This document shows positions 11,934-26,133 of a DNA stretch of 64,000 nt, piece by piece. Position numbers and translations under genes: made by a program. This DNA is from Scylla paramamosain. Lineage: Eukaryota > Arthropoda > Malacostraca > Decapoda > Portunidae. Position 1 is the first letter of the stretch; each line of letters begins with the position of its first letter. Under the pieces are notes generated by a model that made no database searches, was not told the origin of the DNA, and saw only the letters and a list, made by a program, of their open reading frames with translations. Where the stretch lies: positions 1,240,001-1,304,000 of the forward strand of contig NC_087191.1 in the NCBI RefSeq assembly GCF_035594125.1. The letters run 5' to 3'.

Positions 11934-14900
11934 GAGGAGGCAGTAGGCACCTGCCGAAACGATAATTGCTCCCAGTGAGGTCTAAAGCATCTTATCATCT
12001 TATCATCAAACCCAGCTGTGACCTCACTGAACTGTTCCCTTTGTGTCTCACGACACAAGGGGGCAGTTCCAGCCTGCCGTCTAAAGACAACTCTCTCCAC
12101 ACAAAACTACAAGCACATAACAACACACACACCCTTCACTCAAAATTTCAAAATTATCATGGCGACTCCTACACCGGCCTCAGAGTCCCCATCTGGGGAG
12201 GGGACCACAAATGTCCCTAGGTCGGACTCCACTTCTGACAACGACCCCAAGTGTTTTGACACGCCGTCAACTTTTTCTTCATTAACTTGTGCAACATTCG
12301 CAGTCTAAAATCTAATTTTTAATCTGTAGAACACCAGCTCTCCTCTTCTAAACCTCATTTTCTTTTCCTCACTGAAACTCATGTGTCTGAGGCAATTGGC
12401 AGTAGCCCCTTTTCTGTTCCCTCCTACTTTCTCTACCCTTATTTTTGAGGATAATGCGTTTATGTGCGTAACGATTTAACATGCTCTCGTGCCCACGCTC
12501 TTGAATCTTCCGAGTTTTCCACCATCTGGTTACGACTACAAAGTCACTCTCAAACTAAACTTATCTGTGCTGTATATCTCTCACCTATCCTCTGACTATA
12601 AGAAATTCTTTAGCTACTTAACTTCCAAAGTGGAGCACATTCTGACTCTCTTCCCTTCTGCAGGGATCTTCATTGATGGAGACTTTAATGTTCACCACCA
12701 GCTTTGGCTTTCCTCTCCCTTCACTGACCATCCTGGTGGTGGTCCACGACCTAGAGCAATTGGTACAACACCCTACTCGTAATCCTGGCCGTCTTGGAGA
12801 TACGCTCAACATTCTTGACCTTTTCCTGACCCCTAATCCTTCTGCTTATGCTGTCACCCTCTCTGGGTGACAGGCTCCTCCGATCACAATCTCATATCTG
12901 TATCTTGTCCTATCGCTCCAATCCCTCCTCAGGATCCCCCTAAGCGAAGGTGCCTCTGGCGTTTTGCCTCTGCTAGTTGAGGTGACCTGAGGAGGTATTT
13001 TGCTGAATTTCCTTAGAACGACTACTGGTTCCGTGTCAGAGACCCGTCTTTGTGTGCTGAGCGCATAACAGAGGTGATAGTGTCTGGCATGGAGGCGTAC
13101 ATTCCTCACTTTTTTCTCGACCTAAACCTTCCAAACCTTGGTTTAACACAGCTTGTTCTCGTGCTATACATGATAGAGAAGTGGCCCAGAAAGGGTACTT
13201 AAGCCTTCCATCACCAGAATCTCATGCACTTTATATTTCTGCCCGGAACCATGCCAAGTCTGTTCTCCAACTAGCCAAAAGTCCTTCATTAACAGAAAGT
13301 GTTAAAATCTTTCAAGATCTAACTCCTTTCGTGACTTCTGGCATCTAGCCAAAAATATCTCCAACAACTTTGCCTCTTCTTCATTCCCTTCTTTATTTCA
13401 ACCAGATGGCACGACTGCTATCACATACATCTCTAAAGCTAGACTCTTCGCTCAAACCTTTGCTAAAAACTCTACCTTGGACGATTCTGGGCTTGTTCCT
13501 CCCTCTCCTCCAACCTCTGCCCACTTTATGCTACCTATTAAAATTCTTTGCAATGATGTTTTCCATGTCTTCGCTTGCCTATCCCTCGGAAGGCTTATGG
13601 ACCTGATGGGGTCCCTTGTATTTTTCTCCGAAACTGTGCCTCCGTGCTTCCACCTTACCTAGTCAAATCCTTTCAGCTCTGACTGTCAACATCTACCTTT
13701 TCTTCTCGCTGGAAGTTTGCCTACATTCAGCCTGTTCCTAAAAAGGATGACCATTCTAATCCCTCAAACTACCGTCCTATTGCTTTGATTTTCTGCCTAT
13801 CTAAAGTTTTTGAATCTATCCTCAACAGGAAGATTCTTAAACATCTATCACTTCACAACCTTCTATCTGATCGCCAGTTCGGCTTCCGTCAAGGCCGCTC
13901 TGCTTCTGGCTTTCCTTACTGAGTCTTGGTCATCCTCTTTTAGAGATTTTGGTGAAACTTTTGATGTTGCCTTGGGCATATCAAAAGATTTTGATAGAGT
14001 CTGACACAAAACTTTGATTTCCAAACTACCCTCCTACGGCTTCTATCCTCTTTGTCTGTAATTTCATCTCAAGTTTCCTTTCTGACCGTTCTATTGCTGC
14101 TATGGTAGACAGTCACTGTTCTCCTAAATCTATTAAGTGGTGTTCCGCAGGATTCTGTCTTGTCCCCCACTTTCTTCTTATTATTCATCAATGACCTTCT
14201 AAACTTCTTGACCTATCCACTCCTACTCTGATGATACATACCCTCCTGCACTTTTCCACGTCTTTTCACAGACGACCAACCCTTCAGGAAGTATTTCACG
14301 CAGGGAAGCCACAGAACAACTGACTTCAGATCTTTCTAAAATTTCTGAATAGGGAAAAGCAAACTTCATTGCCTCAAAAACTCGATTCCTCCATCTCTCA
14401 ACTTGACAGAACCCTACAGACAACTATTCTCTCTCCTTCAATGACACTCAACTGCCCCCCTCTTCTACACTGAATATCCTCGGTCTGTCCTTTACTTATA
14501 ATCTGAACTGGAAATTTCACATCTCATCTCTAGCTAAAACAGCTTCTATGAAGTTAGGCGTTCTGAGACATCTCCGCCAGTTTTTCTCATCCCTCCAAGC
14601 TGCCAACTCTGTACAAGGGCCTTATTCATCCATGTATGGAGTATGTTTCACATGTCTGGGGGGCTTCCATTCATACCGCTCTTCTAGACAAGGTGGAATA
14701 AAAGCTTTCCATCTCATTAACTCTTCTCCTGTAATTGACTGTCTTCAGCCTCTCTCTCATCGCAGCAATGTTGCATCTCTAGCTGTCTTCTACCGCTGTT
14801 TTTATGCTAACTGTTCTTCTGATCTTGCTAATTGCATGCCTCCCCTCCTCCTGCGGCCTCGTTGCACAAGACTTTCTTCTTTCTCTCACCCCTATTCTGT

Positions 14901-14965
14901 CCACCTCTCTAATGCACGAGTTAACCTGTATTATTAGTCATTCATTCCTTTCTCTGGAAAACTGG
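11934..14965 (+). mobile_element. T element, long but heavily decayed copy
   Basis: The order is 5' leader (GAGGAGGCAGTAGGCACC, 11934-12157), ATG at 12160 ([15 protein letters not shown]), endonuclease to about 13080, linker, RT and C-terminal tail. It stops within the C-terminal codons at 14965, where an inverted duplicate of that tail begins. The leader keeps the CAGTGAGGTC / GACCTCACTG inverted pair but has a short deletion after AAAGCAT. Decay is visible as TAA and TGA codons, single-base indels and several small deletions. Confidence 0.8.
12160..14965 (+). pseudogene. T element EN-RT polyprotein, decayed
   Basis: Recognisable blocks in order: [17 protein letters not shown] start, endonuclease pieces ([31 protein letters not shown] near 12680-12715; no SSDHN because of a change to TGACAGGCTCC), linker ([17 protein letters not shown]) and RT pieces (ARLSLGRLMDLMG for the finger region, QFGFRQGRSA, LGISKDFDRV replacing DISKAFDRV, a Ser-Asp-Asp box at about 14225 where other copies have Ala-Asp-Asp). 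The C-terminal SHRSNVASLAVFYRCFYA block is also present. Frames switch many times, so no product is expected. Confidence 0.75.
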
Positions 14966-15182
14966 AGTTCCAGAGTTTACCAGAGAAAGGGATGAATGAT
15001 TGAGAATACCGGTTAACTCTTGCATTAGAAAGGTAGACAGAACAGGGGTGAGAGAAAGAAGAAAGTCTTGTGCAGCGAGGCCGCAGGAGAAGGGGAGGGA
15101 TGCAATTAGCAAGATCAGAGAAGCAGTTATCATGAAAATAGCGGTAGAAAACAGCTAGAGATGCAACGATGCGGCGAGACTG
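14966..15182 (-). mobile_element. Inverted duplicate of T-element C-terminal region
   Basis: Starting at GGAGTTCCAGAG, the sequence is the reverse complement of the T-element C-terminal codons just upstream, matching back to the GCAACGATGCGGCGAGA end at about 15182. The two arms (about 14740-14965 and 14966-15182) meet with almost no spacer, so a long hairpin could form. The arms differ by scattered substitutions, so the duplicate either is not recent or came from a different T copy. Confidence 0.8.
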
Positions 15183-15735
15183 TACTACTAAACGTACTAT
15201 TTAGTATTACTTTATTGTCCTCAGCGGCCACAGTGACTCCCCGAGATGAATTACGCCATGATTACAGGTTGCTGCAATCAATACACCTCGTCATACAGTA
15301 ACTATTTCTTACGTTTAATGTACTTCTCTACACAAAGCACACTGAAATGACTTAATTTTCATTATCTAATTCATTACTTCCAGAACTAGAAATGTTTCAA
15401 TGTTCTCATCCTCATCCATATGCATATGAAAATAAAATCTTGAAACATTTAACTTCTTAAAGTTTACTTCTTATCTTTGTTAAAACCTACCTGCGCGATA
15501 GTACTGACTGCAGATTTTTTTTCTTTTTTTGTGTGCGCTTTCTACGTTTTCTGTTCTCATTTTCAAAAGAAAATAGGCTATGGTGGCACTGTATGCACGC
15601 ACGTAAACTTTTAGAATTGTCCATTATTTATTTATTACTATTTCTTTAGACATGAAGGAGGATCTTCCAAGGATACCAAGAAAGACAGAAAAGTCCTGAT
15701 GTCATAAAAAGACAAGAAAAATGGAGGACAATATC
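15183..15735. other. No recognisable gene
   Basis: AT-rich sequence with no motif or supported reading frame. Confidence 0.5.
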
Positions 15736-16050
15736 GTTGCACAGATGGTCTGATATTCTTGAAACGGTTCAAGTCTTAGAGCCAACTAAAAGCAGAACGA
15801 CACAAGAGTTACATACTTTATCAATGAAAGGAATAAACAAGTGAAGGTACTAGTTAACTTCTGTATTAGTGAGAAAGACGACGCTGGGACGAGAGTTGGT
15901 GTGCAGCGAAGCCAGAGGAAGCTGGATATAGGGTGGGAAGGGTATGAAGCTATCAAGTTCAAAAGACCAATAACTAATGAAATCACGGCAAAATATACCC
16001 AAAAAATGCAACTTTCCAACAAAGTGCGGGATAGTGAAGACAGTTAAAGG
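15736..16050 (-). pseudogene. Old, diverged T-related C-terminal fragment
   Basis: The minus strand encodes residues resembling the T C-terminus at reduced identity (PHPISSFLWLRCTPTL...SSFSLIQKLTSTF against PPLLPRPRCTRL...HPYSVHLSNARV). Nucleotide landmarks such as CTAGTTAACTTCTG and TGTGCAGCGAAGCC align with the family. It is clearly older or from a sister family. Confidence 0.5.
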
Positions 16051-16164
16051 AGAATGAATTGATGATGCAAGATGCCTAGGTTACCTTATTTGTTTGGCTA
16101 TGAGTGGATAGGATCCTTACTCCTAGCTTCTCTGAGAGGAATCGGCGAAGACTCAGAACAGCAA

Positions 16165-17962
16165 GGAGGAGGTATTTTGCTGATTTTCCTTGGAATGACT
16201 ACTGGTTCCGTGTCCGAGACCCGTCTTTGTGTGCTGAGCGCATAACAGATAGTGTCTGGCATGGAGGCGTACATTCCTCATTCTTTTTCTCGACCTAAAC
16301 CTTCCAAACCTCGGTTTAACAGTTTGTTCTTGTGCTATACTCGTACATGATAGAGAGGTGGCCCACAAAAGGTATTTAAGCCTTCCATCACCAGAATCTC
16401 ATGCTCTTTATATTTCTGCCCGGAACCATGCCAAGTCTGTTCTCCAACCAGCCAAAAACTCCTTCATTACCATAAAGTGTCAAAACCTTTCAAGATCTAA
16501 CTCCCCTCGTGACTTCTGGCATCTAGCCAAAAATATCTCCAATAACTTTGCTTCTTCTTTCCCTCTTTTATTTCAACCATATGACACCACTGCTATCACA
16601 TCTATTTCTAAAAGCTGAACTCTTCGGTCAAACCTTTGCTAAAAACTCTACCTTGGACGATTCTGGGCTTGTTCCTCCCTCTCCTCCACCCTCTGACTAC
16701 TTCATGCTACCTATTAAAATTCTTCGCAATGATGTTTTCCATGCTCTTGCTGGCCTAAACCCTCGGAAGGCTTATGGACCTCATGGGGTCCCTCCTATTG
16801 TTCTCCGAAAGTGTGATTCCGTACTTGCACCTTGCCTAGTCAAACTCTTTCAGCTCTGTCTGTCAATATCTACCTTTCCTTCTTGCTGTAAGTTTGCCTA
16901 CATTCAGCCTGTTCCTAAAAAGGGTGACCGTTCTAATCCCTCAAACTACCGTCCTATTGCTTTAATTTCCTGCCTATCTAAAGTTTTTGAATCTATCCTC
17001 AACAGGAAGATTCTTAAACATCTATCACTTCCCAACCTTCTATCTGATCGCCAGTATGGGTTCCGTCAAGGCCGCTCTACTGGTGATCTTCTGGCTTTCC
17101 TTACTGAGTCTTGGTCATCCTCTTGTAGAGATTTTGGTGAAACTTTTGCTGTTGTCTTGGACATATCAAAAGCTTTTGATAGAGTCTGGCACAAAGCTTT
17201 GACTTCCAAACTACCCTCCTACGGCTTCTATCCTTCTCTCTGTAATTTCATGTCAAGTTTCCTTTCTGACCGTTCAATTGCTGTGGTAGACGGTCACTGT
17301 TCTTCTCCTAAATCTATTAACAGTGGTGTTCCTCAGGGTTCTCTCCTGTCACCCACTCTCTTCTTATTATTCATTAATGATCTTCTAAACCAAACTTCTT
17401 GTCCTATCCACTCCTACGCAGATGATACCACCCTGCACTTTTCCACGTCTTTTCATAGACGTCCAACCCTTCAGGAGGTAAACATTTCACGCAAGCAAGC
17501 CACAGAAAGCTTGACTTCTGATCTTTCTAAAATTTCTGATTGGAGCAGAACAAACTTGGTATTGTTCAATGCCTCAAAAACTCAATTCCTCCATCTATCA
17601 ACTCGACACAACCTTCCAGACAACTATCCCCTCTTCTTCAATGACACTCAACTGTCCCGCTCTTCTACACTGAACATCCTCGGTTTGTCCTTCATTTATA
17701 ATCTGAACTGGAAACTTCACATCTCATCTAGCTAGAACAGCTTTTATGAAGTTAGGTGTTCTGAGACGTCTCCGCCAGTTTTTCTCACCCCCCCAGCTGT
17801 ACAAGGGCCATGCAAGAGTTAACCAGTATTCTCAATCATTCATCCCTTTCTCTGGTAAACTCTGGAACTTCCTGCCTGCTTCTGTATTTCCACCTTCCTA
17901 CGACTTGAATTCCTTCAAGAGGGAGGTTGCAAGACACTTATCCCTCCTACATAAAAAAAAAT
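16165..17962 (+). mobile_element. T element, 5'-truncated copy
   Basis: This begins within the endonuclease C-terminal part (AGGAGGTATTTTGCTGATTT) and continues through linker, RT and C-terminus. It ends at a shortened 3' end (TTATCCCTCCTACAT then A-rich). An internal deletion near 17797 joins CCCAGCTGTACAAGGGCCATG to GCAAGAGTTAACC, removing much of the C-terminal region. A deletion of the 3' UTR between TTATCC and CTCCTACAT is also visible. No TA tract abuts this 3' end. Confidence 0.85.
16548..17735 (+). pseudogene. T element reverse transcriptase domain
   Basis: This is the longest RT frame of this copy. Blocks seen are NPRKAYGPHGVPPIVL (family has GPDG, so the finger-region Asp is replaced by His), NYRPIALISCLSKVFES, QYGFRQGRSTGDLLAFL, LDISKAFDRVWH, GVPQGSLLSPTLFLL and SYADDTTLHFS, then the thumb region [16 protein letters not shown]. 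The frame opens after an extra base near 16610 (TTCTAAAAGCTG) and stops after HISSS at 17735 because of a small deletion. The catalytic Asp residues are intact, but the copy lacks the endonuclease front half. Confidence 0.8.
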
Positions 17963-18271
17963 AAAAAAGTATCATGGCATCCCATTTGGCACGAAATCAT
18001 GTGTGAGTTTTTCAGGAAATGATAGTACAAGTAATTCCAGGTTGTTGGAAGAGATAATTCACTCTTCATGCTATAGAATATAAACAAAAGAAAATAGAAG
18101 TGAAAAATAAAGCAGTTTAAACATGTGTAAACAGAGTTCATCCATATATAGGTGTAAAAAATAGACATCTAAGTCTTCACACATTAGATACAATTTGTCA
18201 GTATCGATAACGAACGATTCTGTTCCACGTTTTTCAACGTTATGACACACAATTCATCTAATCCCAGGGAA

Positions 18272-19248
<977 letters not shown>

Positions 19249-19256
19249 TTCTAGAA

Positions 19257-19697
19257 CAGTGGTTCCCAAACTTTTTCTGGTCGTTACCCACTTTTCATAC
19301 ATGATCCTTGTCCATGCCCCCCCCCAACAACCATAATCCGTGACTACCGTGACTGTCTACAGTCCTACACTCATTAGGTCCATATAAAAACACTAGCAAA
19401 TCCTGTAATTTTATTGATTCCATTTGTTATTTTTTCTTTTGTTAATTATTGATAAAGAAATTTGTATTTTGCCTTTGCTGAATCTCATATAATTATTGAA
19501 ATGGTACTAAAGAAGTAATATAATGCACATTAAAAAATTCATACGTAGAGTATTAAAAAATTGCATTATTGTGAAAAGCTGTTTCGGCAATAAGCTAAAC
19601 TCCTTTGGTTTTATTTATGCATAGCCTCAGATTATGGCCCCCTAGATTCTGCTATATGGCCCCCCGGGGGCCATGGCCCCCAGTTTGGGAACCACTG
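19257..19697. mobile_element. Non-autonomous hAT-type MITE with perfect 8-bp target duplication
   Basis: The terminal inverted repeats are CAGTGGTTCCCAAACT at the left end and its reverse complement AGTTTGGGAACCACTG at the right end (16 bp perfect). They are flanked on both sides by the identical 8-mer TTCTAGAA (19249-19256 and 19698-19705). An 8-bp duplication and a CAGTGGTTCCCAAAC terminus are hallmarks of the hAT superfamily (Charlie-like ends). The 441-bp interior is AT-rich with C-rich runs near the ends and has no transposase, so it would need an enzyme supplied by another copy. Confidence 0.9.
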
Positions 19698-19757
19698 TTC
19701 TAGAAGCTTCAGGCTTGGTACTCCATGTCCGGGACACGTCCGAGACTTGCCCCCAAC

Positions 19758-19759
<2 letters not shown>

Positions 19760-19806
<47 letters not shown>
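19760..19806. repeat. (TC)n microsatellite
   Basis: About 23 TC units shortly after the hAT MITE. Confidence 0.95.
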
Positions 19807-19808
<2 letters not shown>

Positions 19809-19866
19809 GTTTTTGTCATTCATTCTCACTACTTTCTTCATTTTATATTGCGTTATCTGGCTGCAC

Positions 19867-20735
<869 letters not shown>

Positions 20736-20739
20736 AAGA

Positions 20740-21756
<1,017 letters not shown>

Positions 21757-21871
21757 ACATTAAATAGTTACCCAGATTGTAATTTGTAATATTAATTATG
21801 ATCTCATGGATTTTTTTTTTTTTTTTTTTTTTTTTTGGTCTGCAGACACTCGTGTTATCCCAAAGCTGGGA

Positions 21872-22300
21872 ATGGTGGAGCTTCGTCACCCGTGTATTAA
21901 GACCTGTTTGACAGAGCGTATGCTGTTTGTGTGGTTGCGGAGCAGCGGCAAGTCAGTGCGGTGCATAGCAAGGGAAACGGGCAGGAGCCCTACGACGGTG
22001 AGGAGATGGGTGAAGCGTTTGCAGAATGACAAATCAGAAAATATTAAACAAAATATACCACATCATTTAATGGAACGATTCAGCTACAATCACGCACTCT
22101 GTAACAACTGCAAGACTTCATCCAATAACTATCAAGCATTTTATCCTCAAAGTGTCGTGGACCCGGGGAATGTAAGGGACACTTACGAATATTTTTCACA
22201 CCTGCAAAAGTTTCCATCGACTCATTTGACTCTCTACAGCACACATCATGTAAATAGTCCTGCCGATACGTTTCCAAGGACGCCCTTTCAAGGATTCTAA
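21872..22300 (+). CDS. Hypothetical protein with helix-turn-helix segment (possible transposase N-terminus or exon)
   Basis: From the ATG at 21872 (MVELRHPCIKTCLTERM) the first 50 or so residues contain a clear helix-turn-helix pattern, SGKSVRCIARETG followed by RSPTTVRRWVKRLQ. This type occurs at the N-termini of Tc1/mariner- and IS630-type transposases and in paired/homeodomain-like DNA-binding modules. A splice acceptor-like GGTCTGCAG ends at 21845 after a poly(T) run, so this could be a downstream exon. After about residue 55 the sequence (NDKSENIKQN onward) has no recognisable domain and may be read-through into intron. No catalytic transposase region was found nearby. The call is DNA-binding module only; function unknown. 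Confidence 0.4.
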   Translation: MVELRHPCIKTCLTERMLFVWLRSSGKSVRCIARETGRSPTTVRRWVKRLQNDKSENIKQNIPHHLMERFSYNHALCNNCKTSSNNYQAFYPQSVVDPGNVRDTYEYFSHLQKFPSTHLTLYSTHHVNSPADTFPRTPFQGF

Positions 22301-22714
22301 GTACGTTAAGTGACAGCTTTGAATATAACAGTAATAAAGGAAAAGGAATATCATTATACCTATGAATTACAGTGAGAGAAAGAGAGAAAAAAAAAAGACT
22401 ACAAAACTAAGGTCTACCAACATCACTATTGCAGCAGACAACACGGAGACCAAAAGTTCGGGGATACCATTTTCTTGAGATGTCACGTCTACTACATGGC
22501 TAACAAACTAAGGCAAACCATTAAGAGAGAGACAGACTGAAAAGACGGTCCAACCACTTTCGCTCTCTCATCACTCTGAACTCGCATATGACTTTGATGT
22601 ACAATAGTCTCTATATTCAAACATAATGTTCTTTTTACTGAAATGGTTATGTTAGTGTGAGCATGATTTCAGATCATACTCGTAGGTGTATCATTCAATG
22701 AACTGAACATATGA

Positions 22715-22917
22715 CGATCCAGTGAGTTCCAGATTCCGTGTCCTATCTTTCATGTTCAGCCTCGAATATTAGTTACACCTCGAGACACTTCTCTAATTTT
22801 GACAACCTTTTGCCTCTCCTTTATGGACTAGTACCACAGTGGGACCTTTTCGTGTGTATTTTGATGCCCTTTGCCAGTGCCCCTTTTAGGAAAGAAAAAA
22901 TAATAATAATAATAATT
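22715..22917 (+). mobile_element. Old T-related 3' end with (TAA)n tail
   Basis: Landmarks of the T 3' UTR occur in order but diverged: GAGACACTTCTCTAATTTTGAC, TTTATGGACTAGTACCACAGTGGGAC, TTTGATGCCCTTTGCCAGTGCCCC. The tail is a short TAATAA repeat instead of pure poly(A). It is probably a sister family. Confidence 0.5.
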
Positions 22918-23885
22918 TAGGGTAACTTGTTTTGAAAATTTCTCCTACACTAGACAGGGATTCTTGATTACCTGCCTCCTGTTTCATAGTTCGTATATTT
23001 CTACCTTGTATGTGCAAACATCAGCGTTGTGTCAGTTATTTTACGATAATCGGCCGTGCATTAACAAACAAATTGGCTACAATGCTGCGACACATTTCAA
23101 ATCAAAGTGTCAATTTTGGAACTCACTGCAGTGTGAATTAGGGATCCAGAAGGCCTAATGAATCAACCATAAGGACCGTAAAGGACTCTCATTCTGGGTG
23201 ATACTCAATGGAGTTCCCAGATTCGGTGACAAGGTACGAACTTTGGTCAGCAAAATAGGTATGGGATCACGAAAAGAAAAATTGTGTTTGCTTATTAACC
23301 CTTTAGTTGCTAATGATTGTGATAATTATCACTCCACTAGAGTAACCTTGGCGATATAATTTAACGTAAAAAAAAAAATTGCAGACATTAACGTGTTTGA
23401 ACTACGCTATCTCTATTTTTGCTGTCACTGGAGCTTTTGGACCTTAAAGTTTTCACTTATAAAGAAAACAAAAAAAAACTTATGAAGAAGCCGTAGCAAG
23501 TTAAGGGTTAAATTTATAATTTAGGTAATTTATAACAGCATTATGTGATAAAACTACCAGGAAATATGACTTTTCGTATATAACTCCAGTAAAATAATCT
23601 GTTTTGAAAAGTTAGAATTGCGCTGGCAGTATTTTTTGAGTGATGCCCGCAGTTGCTTATTCCAGTATCCGGGAACTATTTGATTTACTCACAAATACTA
23701 GTAGGATTCTGATGGAATTTGCACGTGAGACATCCACATACAGACTACTCCCGCGACAGGTGCAAAAATTTGTTATCAATCTTGTTATCCATTATGTCTC
23801 CTCGAACACCAGAACAAAATAAACATATGAATAAATAAGGTACTATTTATCAACTACATCTTTCCTAGTGCAATTCCTTGAACAC
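22918..23885. other. No recognisable gene
   Basis: AT-rich. Short ORFs at 22964-23158 and 23640-23822 have no identifiable motif. Confidence 0.5.
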
Positions 23886-24310
<425 letters not shown>

Positions 24311-24410
24311 TTTTTTTTTATGTAGGAAGGATACTGGCCAAGGGCAACAAAAATCTAATAAAAAAAATGCCCAGTGAAATGCCAGTCCCATAAAAGGGTC
24401 AAAGCAGTGG

Positions 24411-26133
24411 TCAAAAATTGGTGGATAAGTGTCTTGAAACCTCCCTCTTGAAGGAATTCAAGTCGCAGGAAGGTGGAAATACAGAAGCAGGCAGGGAGTT
24501 CCAGAGTTTACCAGAGAAAGAGATGAATGACTGATAATACTGGTTAACTCTTGCGTTAGAGAGGTGGACAGAATAGGGGTGAGAGAAAGAAGAAAGTCTT
24601 GTGCAGCGAGGCCGCGGAAGGAGGGGAGGCATGCAGTTAGCAAGATCAGAAGAGCAGTTAGCATGAAAATAGCGGTAGGATACTGGTAGGATACTAGAAG
24701 ACAGCTAGATATGCAACATTGCGGCGGTGAGAGAGAGGCTGAAGACAGTCAGTTAGAGGAGAGGAGTTGATGAGACATGTGAAGCATACTCCATACATGG
24801 ACGGATAAGGCTCTTGTACAGAGTTAGCAGCTGGGGGGGGGAGAAAAACTGGCGGAGACGTCTCAGAACACCTAACTTCATAGAAGCTGTTTTAGCTAGA
24901 GATGAGATGTGAAGTTTCCAGTTCAGATTATAAGTAAAGGACAGACCGAAGATGTTCAGTGTAGAAGAGGGGGACAGTTGAGTGTCATTGAAGAAGAGGG
25001 GATAGTTGTCTGGAAGGTTGTGTCGAGTTGATAGATGGAGGAATTGAGTTTTTGAGGCATTGAACAATAACAAATTTGCTCTGCCCCAATCAGAAATTTT
25101 AGAAAGATCAGAAGTCAGGCGTTCTGTGGCTTCCCTGCGTGATATGTTTACCTCCTGAAGGGTTGGACGTCTATGAAAAGACGTGGAAAAGTGCAAGGCG
25201 GTATCATCAGCGTAGGAGTGGATAGGACAAGAAGTTTGGTTTAGAAGATCATTAATGAATAATAAGAAGAGAGTGGGTGATAGGACAGAACCCTGAGGAA
25301 CACCACTGTTGATAGATTTAGAAGAACAGTGACTGTCTACCACAGAAGCAATAGAACGGTCAGAAAGGAAACTTGAGATGAAGTTACAGAGAGAAGGATA
25401 GAAACCGTAGGAGGGTAGTTTTGAAATCAAAGCTTTGTGCCAGACTCTGTCAAAGGCTTTCGATATGTCCAAGGCAACAGCAAAAGTTTCACCAAAATCT
25501 CTAAAAGAGGATGACCAAGACTCAGTAAGGAAAGCCAGAAGATCACCAGTAGAGCGGCCTTGACGGAACCCATACTGGCGATCAGATAGAAGGTTGTGAA
25601 GTGATAGATGTTTAAGAATCTTCCTGTTGAGGATAGATTCAAAAACTTTAGAAAAAAATTTAGAAATTAAAGCAATAGGACGGTAGTTTGAGGGAACAGA
25701 GCGGTCACCCTTTTTAGGAACAGGTTGAATGTAGGCAAACTTCCAGCAAGAAGGAAAGGTAGATGTTGACAGACAGAGCTAAAAGAGTTTGACTAGGCAA
25801 GGTGCAAGCACGGAGGCACAGTTTCAGAGAACAATAGGAGGGACCCCATCAGGTCCATAAGCCTTCCGAGGGTTTAGGCCAGCGAAGGCATGGAAAACAT
25901 CATTGCGAAGAATTTTAATAGGTGGCATGAAGTAGTCAGAGGGTGGAGGAGAGGGAGGAACAAGCCCAGAATCGTCCAAGGTAGAGTTTTTAGCAAAGGT
26001 TTGAGCAAAGAGTTCAGCTTTAGAAATAGATGTGATAGCAGTGGTGCCATCTGGTTGAAGTAGAGGAGGGAAAGAAGAAGAAGCAAAGTTATTGGAGATA
26101 TTTTTGGCTAGATGCCAGAAATCACGAGGGGAG
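24411..26133 (-). pseudogene. T element RT and C-terminal region
   Basis: Minus strand. The RT begins after a frameshift near 26150, where an A-run (GAAAAAAATTAAC) replaces the family text. Blocks in order: linker NISNNFASSS, finger region, NYRPIALIS (frameshift at about 25655 in a T-rich run), MGSVKAALL overlap of the QYGFRQGRSTG block, MDISKAFDRVWHKA at 25472, SGVPQGSVLSPTLF, SYADDTALHFS, thumb [16 protein letters not shown] and LYKSLIRPCMEYASHV. After this the frame breaks at about 24753, where the WGGSTHTALLD region is lost. The C-terminal tail is open again at 24632-24411. The catalytic Asp residues are preserved but the protein is not complete. Confidence 0.8.
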
